DNA of 64,000 nucleotides from Anomaloglossus baeobatrachus (lineage: Eukaryota; Chordata; Amphibia; Anura; Aromobatidae), in NCBI RefSeq assembly GCF_048569485.1, contig NC_134359.1:150558933-150622932 (forward strand). The letters run 5' to 3'. The notes below the pieces were generated by a model that worked only from the letters and a program-made list of their open reading frames with translations, was not told the DNA's origin and searched no databases. Made by a program: the position numbers and the translations under genes. Shown here one piece after another: positions 11,889 to 23,989 of the stretch. The number at the start of each line of letters is the position of its first letter. Within the stretch, counting starts at the first letter, position 1.

Positions 11889-14186
11889 AGTTACATAGGT
11901 TGAAAAAAGACCTAAGTCCATCTAGTTCAACCTTCCTCCACCAATTCTACATTTTGCCCCCAAGTCACTTATAACCAACAATGTTGTGTGCACTGAGGAA
12001 ATCATCAAGCCCTTTTTTTAAAAGCTGTTATAGTGTCTGCCATTACTATCTCTTGTGGTAGGGCATTCTACAGTCTGACTGCTCTAACCGTAAAGAACCC
12101 TTTGCTATTTAGTTGCCGGAATTGCTTTTCTTCCATTCGCAGTGTATGCCCCCTGGTCCTTAGTACTGTTTTTGGAAAAAAGAAGTCATGTTCCAGTCCT
12201 TTATATTGACCACACGTATTTATACATATAAATGAGATCTCCTCTGAGACGTCTTTTTTCTAAGCTAAACATATCTAACTTTTTCAACCTCTCATCATAT
12301 GGGAGGCCTTCCCTTCCCTGTAGTAGTCTAGTTAGCCGCCTTTGAACTGATTCTAACTTCTGTATGTCCTTCTTAAAATGTGGAGCCCAAAACTGGATCC
12401 AAAATTTCAGATGTGGCCTTAAAAATGATTTATAGAGGGGTAACAATACAATGGGATCCCGGGATCTAATCTCTTTTTATACAACCTAGAATCTTGTTTG
12501 CTTTAGCAGCTGCTGCTTGACATTACGTACTGCTGCTCAGCTTATTTGTAATGAGAATACCCAAGACCTTCTTCTGTTATGTAGTCCCTAGTTTACTTCC
12601 ATTTAATGTATATGCAGCTATAGGATTACTCTGTCCTAGGTGAATTACTTTACATTTATCAACATTAAATCTCATTTGCCAAGTATCTGCCCATTCTGAA
12701 ATCTTATCTAGAACTTTTTGTAATATTGTACTATCAAGATCAGTTTTTAATATCCTACATAGTTTGGTGTCATCAGCAAAGACTGACACTTTACTATCAA
12801 TCCCATCCAAAAGGTCATTAATAAAGAGATTAAAAAGAATTGGTCCTAGCACAGATTCCCTGCGGCACCCCACTGCTGACTTTTGCCCATTTAGAGAATG
12901 TACCATTTGTGACTACGCTTTGTTTCCTATCTTTTAGCCAATTCCTTACTCAATTGCATATACAGTAGTTTCCCCTAGTCCTTGCTTCTGGAGTTTTAGT
13001 ATAAGGCTATTATGTAGTACAATATCAAATGCCTTTGCAAAGTCCAAATAAATCACATCAATTGCATTACCAATATCCAGATTTGCATGTACCCCCTCAT
13101 AGAACCCCAACAGATTGGTTAGACATGACTTATCTTTTATGAATTCATGCTGTCTGTCAGTTATTATATTATTTTCTGCAATATATTTTTGCATGTCATC
13201 CCTTAAAATGCCCTCAAAAACTTTCCATACTACTGATGTCAGGCTTACTGGACGGTAGTTGCCTGGATCCACCCTCTTAACTTTCTTAAATATCGGTACC
13301 ACATCAGCAATCCTCCAATCCTGAGGCACCAACCCTGATACAAGCGAGTCTAAAAAGATGAGATACAGCGGTCTGTCGATTACGGAGCTCAATTCCCTCA
13401 ATATTCGTGGATGAATGCCATCTGGCCCAGGGGATTTGTCAATGTTTAATTTAATTATACGCAGATATACTTCTTGTGTTAAATGAATTATATCAGGTGG
13501 TGAACTTTGATTTTTCACTTGTTGAATGATCACTGGAACAGTCTGATCCTTGGTGAACACTGATGAGAAGTGACTGTTTAATATCTCAGTCTTTTGTTTG
13601 TCCTCTATAACTAACTTGTTATTATATTTTAAGGGGCCGCTACTATCCTTTGTTTTCCTTTTTGCATTAATGTATTTATAAAAGATTTTGGGATTTATTT
13701 TAATGTCATTGGCGATTTTTGTTTCAGTAGCTATTTTTGCTTGCTTGATTTCTTTTTTGCATTTCCTATTGATATCTTTATACTTCTGAAATGCTATTTC
13801 TGTATTCTCAGCCTTTAAGACGCCCTTTGTTTTTGTTTTATTATACTTTGTACAGTCTTATTTATCCATAGTGGTTTCTTTTTATTCCTGAACATTTTAT
13901 TACCAGAGGGTATAAGTTTTTACAGGACTCTAGGAGTATATCCTTAAAATTACCCCATTTATGTTCAGTATCCCCAGTTACCATGACATTATCCCAATCT
14001 GCAGATTTAAGTCCTTCCCTTAATTTGTTGAAATCAGCTTTCCTAAAATTCCAGGTTTTAGCATTTCCCCTTTTAAATGTTCTATTGAATATTATGTTGA
14101 AGCTTACCATATTATGATCGCTATTGCCCAAGTGCTCCCGTACCTGTAGATCTGAAATTGTATCTGGTCTATTTGACAGGAATGCT
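11889..14186 (-). mobile_element. CR1 LINE, 5'-truncated and broken
   Basis: Minus-strand non-LTR retrotransposon. Reading 5' to 3' there is the end of the endonuclease ('GNSDHNMVSF', near 14100), then reverse transcriptase blocks 'SPGPDGIHPR' and 'GNYRPVSLTS' (13200-13500), 'YLDFAKAFD' (near 13040) and the catalytic 'FADDTKLCR' (near 12770), then the C-terminal 'LEKRRLRGDLIYMYKY' (near 12240). The 3' end is the usual 'gttgaactagatggacttag' tail. Coding lies in at least three frames with several stops, so it is dead. The 5' border is approximate. Confidence 0.85.
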
Positions 14187-15467
14187 GTGACTTCAGTATG
14201 TAGTAGAGCCAGGATTGTCACGGGACTGCATGTGGATTGCGTTGGAACTGGGTGTTTGAAGTTAATAAATTGGAGAAAAGCGGGGGAAGTTCTTGTGTTT
14301 TATTTCAAATAACGAATAATTTCGGTGTCTGTATTTAATTATGTTCACATACAGTAATAATAATGGTTGGGGTCACATATACACCTCCCAATGCTAATCT
14401 AGGGCTTATTGGCAGCTGTGGCTGTCATTAACCCCTAATATTACCCCAATTGTGACTACACCAGGGCAATCGGCATGAGCTGGGTAATGTTCCAGGATTG
14501 CAGCATCTAATTGATGTGATATTCTGGGCGGCTGCAGGCTGCTATTTTTAACCCGTGGGGCCCAAAAACCATGGGCCTCCCCAGCCTGAGAATATAATGG
14601 CTGGATATCAAATTTGGGGAGGACTGCAAACCATTTTTAAATTATTTATTTTAATAATTGTAAAAAAGCCACCTAGGGTCCCTCCTATTTTGATACACAG
14701 CCAAGATAAGCATACACCTGGGGGCTGCTGCCTGTAGCCGTATTCTTTATCTGTGCTGGGTATCATAATGTGGAGGGACCTTACACCTATTTATTTATTT
14801 TTACACTACAGGTATGCAAACAGTGTGTGATTACAACCAATCACAGATGCTGTCACATAGGGTGGGGAAGTATTCTGACTGCAACCAATTACAGATGTTG
14901 GGACTGCCGGTATGCTGGGGAAGCAGTGTAAATGTATGAAGGTTCATGAGCGAACCTGGGAGTAGTGTTAAAGCTACTCGGAGACTGATAGGCATGTCCT
15001 GCTTTAAACATTTTGCTTCCTTTTTATTTACAGTGATTGCCCTGGACAATCACAACCATGCCAATACTTGACATGACTGTGATGGGGCCAGAAGTGGATG
15101 GTTTCTGCAATAGTGTAAATGCAAAGTTTTCAAAGAAAGCCAAACTTTGCAAATTTTTGAGAAAAGTGTTTGTGAATCAGATCCTGACCTGAATGAGCCA
15201 AAACGTTTTCGAACAAGTTTGCTCATCTCTACTCTGTAGCTCCTCCAGGGTTACCTTTCTTCTCTGTGCTGCCTCTCTGATTACTGCCTTCCTTGCCCGG
15301 GTTAAGAGAGTTTCAGTGGGCGGCTCTCTCTTGGCAGCTTTGTTGTGGTACCATGTTCTTTCTCTTTGATGATAATGGATTCGACGGTGCTCCAGGTATC
15401 ATCAGAGAATTGGATATTTTTTTAGAATCCAACCCTGAAATTTACTTCTTAACAACTTTGTGACTAA

Positions 15468-16339
15468 AGGTACCGTCACACTAAGCAACTTACCAGCGAT
15501 CCCAACAACCATAGGGATCGCTGGTAAGTTGCTAGGAGGTTGCTGGTGAGCTGTCACACTGCGACGCTCCAGCGATCCCACCAGCAACCTGACCTGGCAG
15601 GGATCGCTGGAGCGTGGCTACACGAGTTGCTGGTGAGCTCACCAGCAACCAGTGACCAGCCCCCAGCGCTGCATGGAAGATGCTGCGCTTGGTAACTAAG
15701 GTAAATATCGGTAACCAACCCGATATTTACCTTGGTTACCACCGCACGGAGCTACACGTGCAGAGAGCAGGGAGCAGTGCACACTGAGCGCTGGCTCCCT
15801 GCTCTCCTAGTACAGCACACATCGGGTTAATTACCTGATGAATGCTGCAGCTAAATGTGCACAGAGCAGGGAGCAGCGCACACCGCTTAGCGCTGGCTCC
15901 CTGCTCTCCTACTTACAGCACACATCAGGTTAATTAACCCGATGTGTCCTGCAGCTAGCTACATGTGCACAGAGCAGGAGCCGGCAGCACAGGCAGTGAG
16001 AGCGGCAGAGGCTGGTATCGAAGGTAAATATCGGGTAACCAAGGACAGGGCTTCTTGGTTACCCGATGTTTACCGTGGTTACCAGCCTCCGCAGAAGCCG
16101 GCTCCTGCTGCCTGCACATTTAGTTGTTGCTGTCTCGCTGTCACACACAGCGATCTGTGCTTCACAGCGGGACAGCAACAACTAAAAAATGGCCCAGGAC
16201 ATTCAGCAACAACCAACGACCTCACAGCAGGGGCCAGGTTGTTGCTGGATGTCACACACAGCAACATCGCTAGCAACGTCACAAAAGTTGTTCGTTAGCA
16301 GCGATGTTGCTAGCGATGTTGCTTAGTGTGACGGGGCCT
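15468..16339. mobile_element. PIF/Harbinger-type MITE, 872 bp
   Basis: Ends AGGTACCGTCACACTAAGCA and, reverse-complemented, AGGCCCCGTCACACTAAGCA, flanked by TAA (15465-15467 and 16340-16342). It inserted into the Tc1 copy, whose sequence resumes on the far side. The interior is full of short hairpins built on 'ccagcgatccc' and its complement. Confidence 0.9.
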
Positions 16340-16766
16340 TAACTTGTGTGGAAATCTCCTTGGTTTTCATGGTTTTGTTTGGTTAGTGGTATCTGTTGCT
16401 TAATATGGCCTTTCAGAAAAGGTGTGTATATACTGACAGACCATGTGACACTAAGATTGTATACAGGTGGTTTTCCTATCACTTAGCATGTGACTTATGA
16501 AAATAATTGCTTGCACCAGAAATTTGTAGGTGCTTCATAATCCTAACAACAGGGGTGAATACATATGCACACGGCAATTTTTGTTTATGTAATCCTAGAA
16601 ATTAAATTTTTGACTATTTTTTTCACTTCACTTGGCCAACGTAGACTATTTGGGGCTGATGGATCTCACAAAAATTGGATTACAAAAATATTTAAACACA
16701 GGTTGTAATGAAACAAAGTAGGTAAAGAGCCAGGGAGTTGAATAATGTTGCAAGGCACTGCATATA

Positions 16767-17693
16767 CAGTACAGACCAAAATTTTGGACACACCTTCTCA
16801 TCTCTAGAGCAACTGTTAAGAGGAGACTTTGTGCAGCAGGCCTTCATGGTAAAATAGCTGCTAGGAAACCACTGCTAAGGACAGGCAACAAGCAGAAGAG
16901 ACTTGTTTGGGCTAAAGAACACAAGGAATGGACATTAGACCAGTGGAAATCAGTGCTTTGGTCTGATGAGTGCAAATTTGAGATCTTTGGATCCAACCAC
17001 CGTGTTTTTGTAGAAAAGGTGAACGGATGGACTCTACATGGCTGGTTCCCACCGTGAAGCATGGAGGAGGAAGTGTGATGGTGTGGGAGTGCTTTGCTGG
17101 TGACACTGTTGGGGATTTTTTTCAAATTTGAAGGCATACAGAACCAGCATGCCTACCACCGCATCTTGCAGCAGCATGCTATTCCATCCGGTTTGCGTTT
17201 ATTTTATTTTATTGCGTTCATTTATTTTTCAACAGGACAATGACCCCAAGCACACCTCCAGGCTGTGTAAAGGCTATTTGACTAAGAAGGAGAGTGATGG
17301 GGTGCTACGCCAGATGACCTGACCTCCACAGTCACCAGACCTGAACCAAATCGAGATGGTTTGGGGGTGAGCTGGACCGCAGAGTGAAGGCAAAAGGGCC
17401 AACAAGTGCTAAGCATCTCTGGGGACTCCTTCAAGACTGTTGGAAAACCATTTCCTCTTGAAGCTTATGAAGAGAATGCCAAGAGTTTGCAAAGTAGTAA
17501 TGACAGCAAAAGGTGGCTACTTTGAAGAACCTAGAATATAAGACATAATTTCAGCTGTTTCACACTTTAAGTATTTCATTCCATATGTTTTAATTCATAG
17601 TGTTAATGCTTTCAATGTGAATCTACAATTTGAAGAGTCCTTAAAATAAAGAAAACTGTGAATGAGAAGGTGTGTCCAAACTTTTGGTCTGTA

Positions 17694-17696
<3 letters not shown>
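16767..17696 (+). mobile_element. Tc1 element with truncated transposase
   Basis: A 930-bp element with ends CAGTACAGACCAAAATTTTG and its inverted match, flanked by TA on both sides (16765-16766 and 17697-17698). The transposase begins mid-protein. Recognisable pieces are 'VWAKEHKEW'-like sequence near 16910, 'WSDECKFEIF' with the first catalytic Asp near 16970, 'QQDNDPKHTS' near 17230 and a worn Glu region near 17340. Several frameshifts and the lost DNA-binding half make it non-functional. Confidence 0.85.

Positions 17697-17697
<1 letters not shown>

Positions 17698-17741
<44 letters not shown>
17698..17741. repeat. (TA)n microsatellite
   Basis: About 22 TA dinucleotides abutting the right end of the Tc1 element. 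Confidence 0.95.
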
Positions 17742-17744
<3 letters not shown>

Positions 17745-17848
17745 ATTGGTTTGAACAGATTGATTTAAAAATATATGATTTTGGCAGAGGTGAATCCTTA
17801 AAAACAATGCTTGATCCATTTTCTACAATTTGATACCTCTTATTTTAA

Positions 17849-18128
17849 AGGGGTTGTCTCAACTGCAAAGTGCATAGGATGCTCACATATGGAGAAATGG
17901 CTGTGCATGTGCATCTCTCTTCATTTACTTTTCTGGGAGTTACAAAAATTGGCAACCATGCTAATTTAGCCATAATTGGAACTATAAAATAAAGAATGAA
18001 GAGAGCTGCATATTTTCAATTGCTAGCATTGGTAGGGGGTCTTGTCATATATATGCTTGTCCCCTGTGACCATCTTTCATATCAATCCTATGGAAATGCA
18101 ATAATTGTCCCAGATGGAAATAACCCAT
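17849..18128. mobile_element. TTAA-flanked MITE beside the MSTN stop
   Basis: Left end AGGGGTTGTC and an inverted right end, reading 'aataaccca' before the duplication, with TTAA at 17845-17848 and 18129-18132. This resembles the T2/Kolobok or piggyBac type of small element. It lies 110-390 bp past the MSTN stop codon, so it is probably inside the 3' untranslated region, though I cannot place the poly(A) site. Confidence 0.6.
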
Positions 18129-18237
18129 TTAATCTATATCAGCTACAATGTTACTGACTTCATTTATAAATTCTCATAGTTCTTTAACTTTTGAAACATA
18201 AAATTATGTGCTTTGGCTTATTAGACCAATGAAATAC

Positions 18238-18645
<408 letters not shown>

Positions 18646-19453
18646 TTAATTAGAATTTAGTGTACACACAAAAAAAGTCTACAATGTAGAAATAGATTTT
18701 TGGATAACTATTTACTGCTTGTAATGCTTGTTTATGTGGTACAGTCAATATATACATTACAATGCACATAATGAAAAATGTAGATATGTGAGTCTAATGT
18801 ATTGTGGAATATCTCTTTGACATAATTTAATCTGGTAACAATGAGTCTGATTTACTAATGTGGTCTATATTTTACACAGTGTACTATATACTAAGCACGT
18901 ACTATAGTGTACTTGATACTAGACTGTCTTAAAATGTGCAAAATTTATCAAAGTGGATCTGCATGAGTGATAAATTTGGCACATCTATATACTGTCCACC
19001 AGTAATTAGTTGTTTTACCTTGGTTCAGCAAATTATGCCAATTGGGCAAAATTTTAGCACATGGGATCTCTATCTTTATACAATCCCTTTTAAAGTATGT
19101 CAAAAACCATATCTAAAACATATATAAATGTAAGTCAATTATCTATTTTAATTGGCCATCACAATTATACTATATTGCAGCATGCAAAATGCCATCACTG
19201 CAGATTTTTCCAAACATTTCTATTAAAATCTATTCCATGAAGCTAAATAGTTTGTTTCAGTAGTGTATGTGCATTGATTTCTGCAAATCCCAATCAGATG
19301 AGATAGACATGGAAATTTATGAAATATATGTGACTACATCCTTTCTGAATTTCTGTTGCCCAAATTTTGCTAATAGTGTTATTGTGATCATCAGGAGGAT
19401 AAGCAAAGGAAATACATAAAGACTCATTACTATAATAAGGAAATACTCCTTAA

Positions 19454-20677
19454 CCGCTTCATGACCGGACGATTTTGCACTTTCCGTCTTTTTTTGCCAT
19501 TCTTCTTCCGAGAGACGTAACTTTTTTATTTTTCAGTCAATATGGTCATGTGAGGGTTCAATTCTTGCAGAACGAGCTGTAGTTTAAATGAAGCTATGAA
19601 TTTTACGCTATAGTGTACTGGAAAACAGCAAAAAAAAAAAATTCCAAATATGGAAAAATTGCAAAAACAAGTGTGATTGCACTATGGTTTTTGAGATGTT
19701 TTATTCACTGTGTTCAAGATATGGTAAAATTGATGTAATGGTGTGATGCCTGAGGTCAGTGTGAGTTCATAGATACCAAACAAAAATAGGTTTACTTTTA
19801 TCTAAGGGGTTAAAAAAAATCAGAACTTTGTCTGAAAAAAAGTGGCATACATTTTTTGCCATTTTCCATGACCCGTAGCATTCTCATTTTTTGGGATTTA
19901 TGGCTCAGTGATAGCTTATTTTTTGCATCTTGAGCTGATGTTTTTAATGGTATCATTTTTGCGCACATGCTACATTTTGATCGCTTTTTATTACATTTTG
20001 CGCAAATTTTGTGTTGACCAAAAAATGCAATTTTGGCGTTTGGAATTTTTTTGCTGCTATGCTGTTTACCGATCAGATTAATTGATTTTATATTTTTATA
20101 GATCGGGCATTTACGAACGTGGCAATACCAAATGTGTATGTATTTTTTATTTTTTGTATCCCTTTAATTTTCAATGGGGCGAAAGGGGGGGTGATTTGAA
20201 CTTTTAGGGTTTTTTTTATTTTTATAAAAAAATTTTTTTTTTTCTAGGTCCCCTAGGGGACTATAATGATAAGCAGTCTGATCGCTCATTCTTTTCTCCC
20301 GATCAGAGCAGCACCGCTCAGACCGGGATAAATGATCATCTCTTGTATCAAGCAGTACTCTGCTGTTTCTTACAGGACCTGAGTCATGTGAGCACAGGAG
20401 TGCTGTGCTACCATGACAACTACCGGATCCACATGATCACATCACGTGACTTCTGGTATGGCCTGTAAGTACGGATCTACAGTGATTGCCATTAACATGG
20501 CGCATTCACATCTTGAAAGTGCCATTTAAGGGGTTAAAAGGCACAGGCGGATAGCGTGGCAGGCACACATGTCAGCTGTACAAATCAGCTGATCGCTGCA
20601 GGCTGCTTGCAGAAGCCCGCGACGATTAACACTATGACTGCTCGGCCGTAATATTTCTGCCCGCGGTTGTTAAGTGG
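19454..20677. mobile_element. TTAA-flanked non-autonomous element
   Basis: A 1.2-kb element with ends CCGCTTCATGACCGG and, reverse-complemented, CCACTTAACAACCGCGGGC, flanked by TTAA on both sides (19450-19453 and 20678-20681). Its right end matches the left end of the larger element at 59492-63233 ('acaaccgcgggcag'), so they are one family in opposite orientation. A TTAA duplication fits piggyBac or Kolobok classes. No transposase is present. Confidence 0.8.
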
Positions 20678-20713
20678 TTAAAAAAGCGATTGATATTTCT
20701 TTTAAATGCCTTA

Positions 20714-21086
20714 CGGTATGTGCGCACGTTGCGTCGTGTCCCTGCAGAAATTTCTGCAGCGACTTGACAGTACATGTGCGCGTCAAATCTCTGCAGAAAC
20801 ACTGCGTAATGAATGCAGTGAAAAAAACGATTTCATGTGCTCTGGATGCAGCCCCCACCATAGACAGAGCGGGAGCTGCATCCAACGCACACGGAATAAA
20901 TGACATGTTGCTTTTTAGAACGCAGCGTTTTGGTAGAATGCAAATCGCTGCGTTCTAAAACACAATGTGCGCATGGATTATGCACACTCTACATAGATTG
21001 TGCAGGGGACGCTGGACGCATGCAGTTATGTTGCAGTGCAATACGCAGTGTAACTGCACGCAAATACGCAACGTGCGCACAGAGCC
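20714..21086. mobile_element. PIF/Harbinger-type MITE, 373 bp
   Basis: Ends CGGTATGTGCGCACGTTGCG and, reverse-complemented, GGCTCTGTGCGCACGTTGCG, with TTA on both sides (20711-20713 and 21087-21089). It contains internal hairpin words 'tctgcag' and 'gcagcg'. No coding capacity. Confidence 0.85.
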
Positions 21087-22257
21087 TTAGTAATATTTGC
21101 TTGAAAAAAAATCATATGTATGCTAACCATCCAACCTCAACCATCCGTTCATTTTTGTTTGTTAGGACAAAATAACAAAATTTTAGTTTCTGGTAAAATT
21201 TCACTTAAGGGGTATTGAATCTGCGATTGTTTGATCACTTGTATCACGTGAAATATATACAGTAATATTGCAGAGTTGCTGTATATATAATAAAAAGCAT
21301 GGTCTACTTTGAAGCCCAGCTACAGGCTGAGTTTCAACAAAGCTCCATGATGGAAGACTGCCATATTAAGCCATCGGCGCTCCCATGCTGGTGTGCTGTT
21401 AATGCTGCTATCAATTTTTGACAGTGCCATTGACAGCACATCAGCATGGAGGTGCCAATCAATTAATAAATTAACTCTGGCACATAGTGCTCATCTCTAC
21501 CTGCAACTATTAGAAACCAATCCTGGCTGTGACAAGCAGCAATTGTTGCAGGCGGCTCAAACTCGGTGGGCTCAAACTCTGAGACTGTTACATACACCGA
21601 ATCCTTACTTGCTCTGTAAATGTAAGGTGGATGTCAGGAAGGGGTTAAAGGACTTGTCCACTTTATCTTTATTTTAGCAAATGTGTGTAGGACCAAATTT
21701 TATGACACTTACTAAAATATAAATATTACAGATTCAGTGTCAGTCTTTTTTGTGAAGCATAGTCTGCTTGTTAGTGCTGCATGTTTATCAGTCTCCTCCA
21801 ACTGGAAGACACTGCATATGGGAAAGCTGTTTTTCTATTGGAGGAGGTTGAGAGACAAGAGTGGTGACATGATTATTTGTAAACTTTCATTATGCATTTT
21901 GAGAACTGTAATGCTGTGTACAGGGCTGTATTTTGCCTTCGTGCTGCCCTAGGCACTTTAAGTGGTCGCGCCCCTTAGTGACAACGTAAAACTGAGTTTT
22001 CGCACACGACATCTGTTTAAGGCAGATCTACTCTGTAGCACACTTTAAAAAGTATCAATAAGAAACGAACCCCCCCCCCCCCCAATGGGAATCACCACAG
22101 GCACATCAAAACATAGCATGAGTATAAAATATTCCCACCACACCGTCCCCACTTATATACTGTGACTGTGACACTGCCCCTAATAAACACCACACTGCCC
22201 TCCCTTATAAACTACTGTATATCACCACACCTTCCTCGATTATGAAATATGATCTGT

Positions 22258-23600
22258 ACATTGTGAGGAGGGAGCAGCATGATGTGAGGACAATGTCCCA
22301 TGCATGCTGCCCCCTCCTCACAATGTCCCATGCATGCTGCCCCCTCCTCACAATGTCCCATGAATGCTGCCCCCTCCTCACAATGTCCCATGCATGCTGC
22401 CCCCTCCTCACAATGTCCCATGCATGCTGCCCCCTCCTCACAATGTCCCTTGCATGCTGCCCCCTCCTCACAATGTCCCATGCATGCTGCCCCCTCCTCA
22501 CAATGTCCCATGCATGCTGCCCCCTCCTCACAATGTCCCATGCATGCTGCCCCCTCCTCACAATGTCCCATGCATGCTGCTCCCTCCTCACAATGTCCCA
22601 TGCATGCTTCTCTCTCCTCACAATGTCCCATGCATGCTGCCCCCTCTTCACAATGTCCCATGCATGCTGCTCCCTCCTCACAATGTCCCATGCATGCTGC
22701 CCCTCCTCACAATGTCCCATGCATGCTGCTCCCTCCTCACAATGTCCCATGAATGCTGCTCCCTCCTCACAATGTCTCATGCATGCTGCCCCCTCCTCAC
22801 AATGTCTCATGTATGCTGCTCCCTCGTCACAATGTCCCATGCATGCTGCTCCCTCCTCACAATGTCCCATGCATGCTGCCCCCTCCTCACAATGTCCCAT
22901 GAATGCTGCCCCCTCCTCACAATGTCCCATGCATGCTGCCCCCTCCTCACAATGTCCCATGCATAATGCTCCCTCCTCACAATGTCCCTTGCATGCTGCC
23001 CCCTCCTCACAATGTCCCTTGCATGCTGCCCCCTCCTCACAATGTCCCATGCATGCTGCCCCCTCCTCACAATGTCCCATGCATGCTGCCCCCTCCTCAC
23101 AATGTCCCATGCATGCTGCCCCCTCCTCACAATGTCCCATGCATGCTTCTCTCTCCTCACAATGTCCCATGCATGCTGCCCCCTCTTCACAATGTCCCAT
23201 GCATGCTGCTCCCTCCTCACAATGTCCCATGCATGCCGCCCCTTCCTCACAATGTCCCATGCATGCTGCTCCCGCCTCACAATGTCCCATGCATGCTGCT
23301 CCCTCCTCACAATGTCCCATGCATGCTGCTCCCTCCGCACAATGTCTCATGCTTGATGCTCCCTCCTCACAATGTCCCATGCATGCTGCTCCTTCCTCAC
23401 AATGTCCCATGCATGCTGCTCCCTCCTCACAATGTCTCATGCATGCTGCCCCCTCCTCAGTGTCCCATGCATGCTGCCCCCTTCTCACAATGTCCCATGC
23501 ATGCTGCCCCCTCCTCACAATGTCTCATGCATGCTGCCCCCTCCTCAGTGTCCCATGCATGCTGCCCCCTTCTCACAATGTCCCATGCATGCTGTCCCTC
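22258..23600. repeat. 30-bp satellite, about 44 units
   Basis: The unit is caatgtcccatgcatgctgc followed by cccctcctca. Shared variants recur 540 bp apart (a 'cccttgc' unit at 22441 and 22981; a 'cttctctctcctca' unit at about 22606 and 23147), which shows an 18-unit higher-order repeat. The first unit, 22258-22290, is in reverse orientation. Since 30 is a multiple of three, long open frames appear on both strands; they are artefacts of the repeat. Confidence 0.95.
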
Positions 23601-23989
23601 TCCATGAGCTCCTAATGCTGCCTTCGTCTTTTCCATAATGAGACCTTCATGTTGCCCCACTCATGCTAAGACCACCACACTAACGCTTATGCTGAGACCC
23701 CCCCCCCACACACACTACCTCACTCTTGATATTGACTCCCCTACATTGCTCCACTCCATACTGATCCCCCACATGCTGCCCCTTCTTCACAATGAGCTCC
23801 CAATGCTGCCCCCTCTTATTCTGAGTCCTTACACTCCCCCCACCCAATCGATTTTGTCATTGCACTATCCCTCATCCCTTGTCCTCTGTCTCTAGCATTA
23901 GCCCCTCTCTCCCACTCCCCCAACATCAGCCTCTCTCCCCCAGCATCAGCCTCTATCTTCCCTCAGCATCAGCCTCTCTTCCCCAGTCT

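Larger units (their letters stand above)
10132..15231. mobile_element. hAT-type foldback element, 5.1 kb
   Basis: Two long inverted arms (roughly 10132-11380 and 14190-15231) share blocks such as 'ctgcttccccagc' and 'aaataaataaatt' in opposite orientation. The ends read TTGAGATGAG and, reverse-complemented, TAGAGATGAG. The flanks are CTCTGGAG (10124-10131) and CTCTGTAG (15232-15239), an 8-bp duplication with one mismatch, which indicates hAT. No transposase was found. A CR1 LINE and an A/T-rich repeat block lie between the arms. A related fragment occurs at 63600-63720. Confidence 0.75.
9174..16760. mobile_element. Tc1/mariner copy split by later insertions
   Basis: The left part (9174-10131) starts GCCTTGCGAAAGTATTCACC. 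The right part (15232-15467 and 16340-16760) ends with the inverted match 'ttgcaaggcactg'. These pieces align in order with the 878-bp derivative at 914-1791 and add the middle that it lacks. The copy is decayed and its transposase is not readable. It hosts the hAT foldback element (10132-15231) and a PIF MITE (15468-16339), so it is older than both. Confidence 0.8.

Noticed and set aside
21640-21720. TTAA-type MITE left end ('ttaaaggacttgtcc')
   Set aside because: I could not find an inverted partner or second TTAA.
22258-23600. CRISPR-like regular repeat array
   Set aside because: Units abut directly with no unique spacers, and the genome is vertebrate.
22205-23660. Open frames of over 400 codons on both strands in the 30-bp array
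   Set aside because: Pure 10-residue repeats produced by the satellite; both strands are equally open, which is not how genes look.
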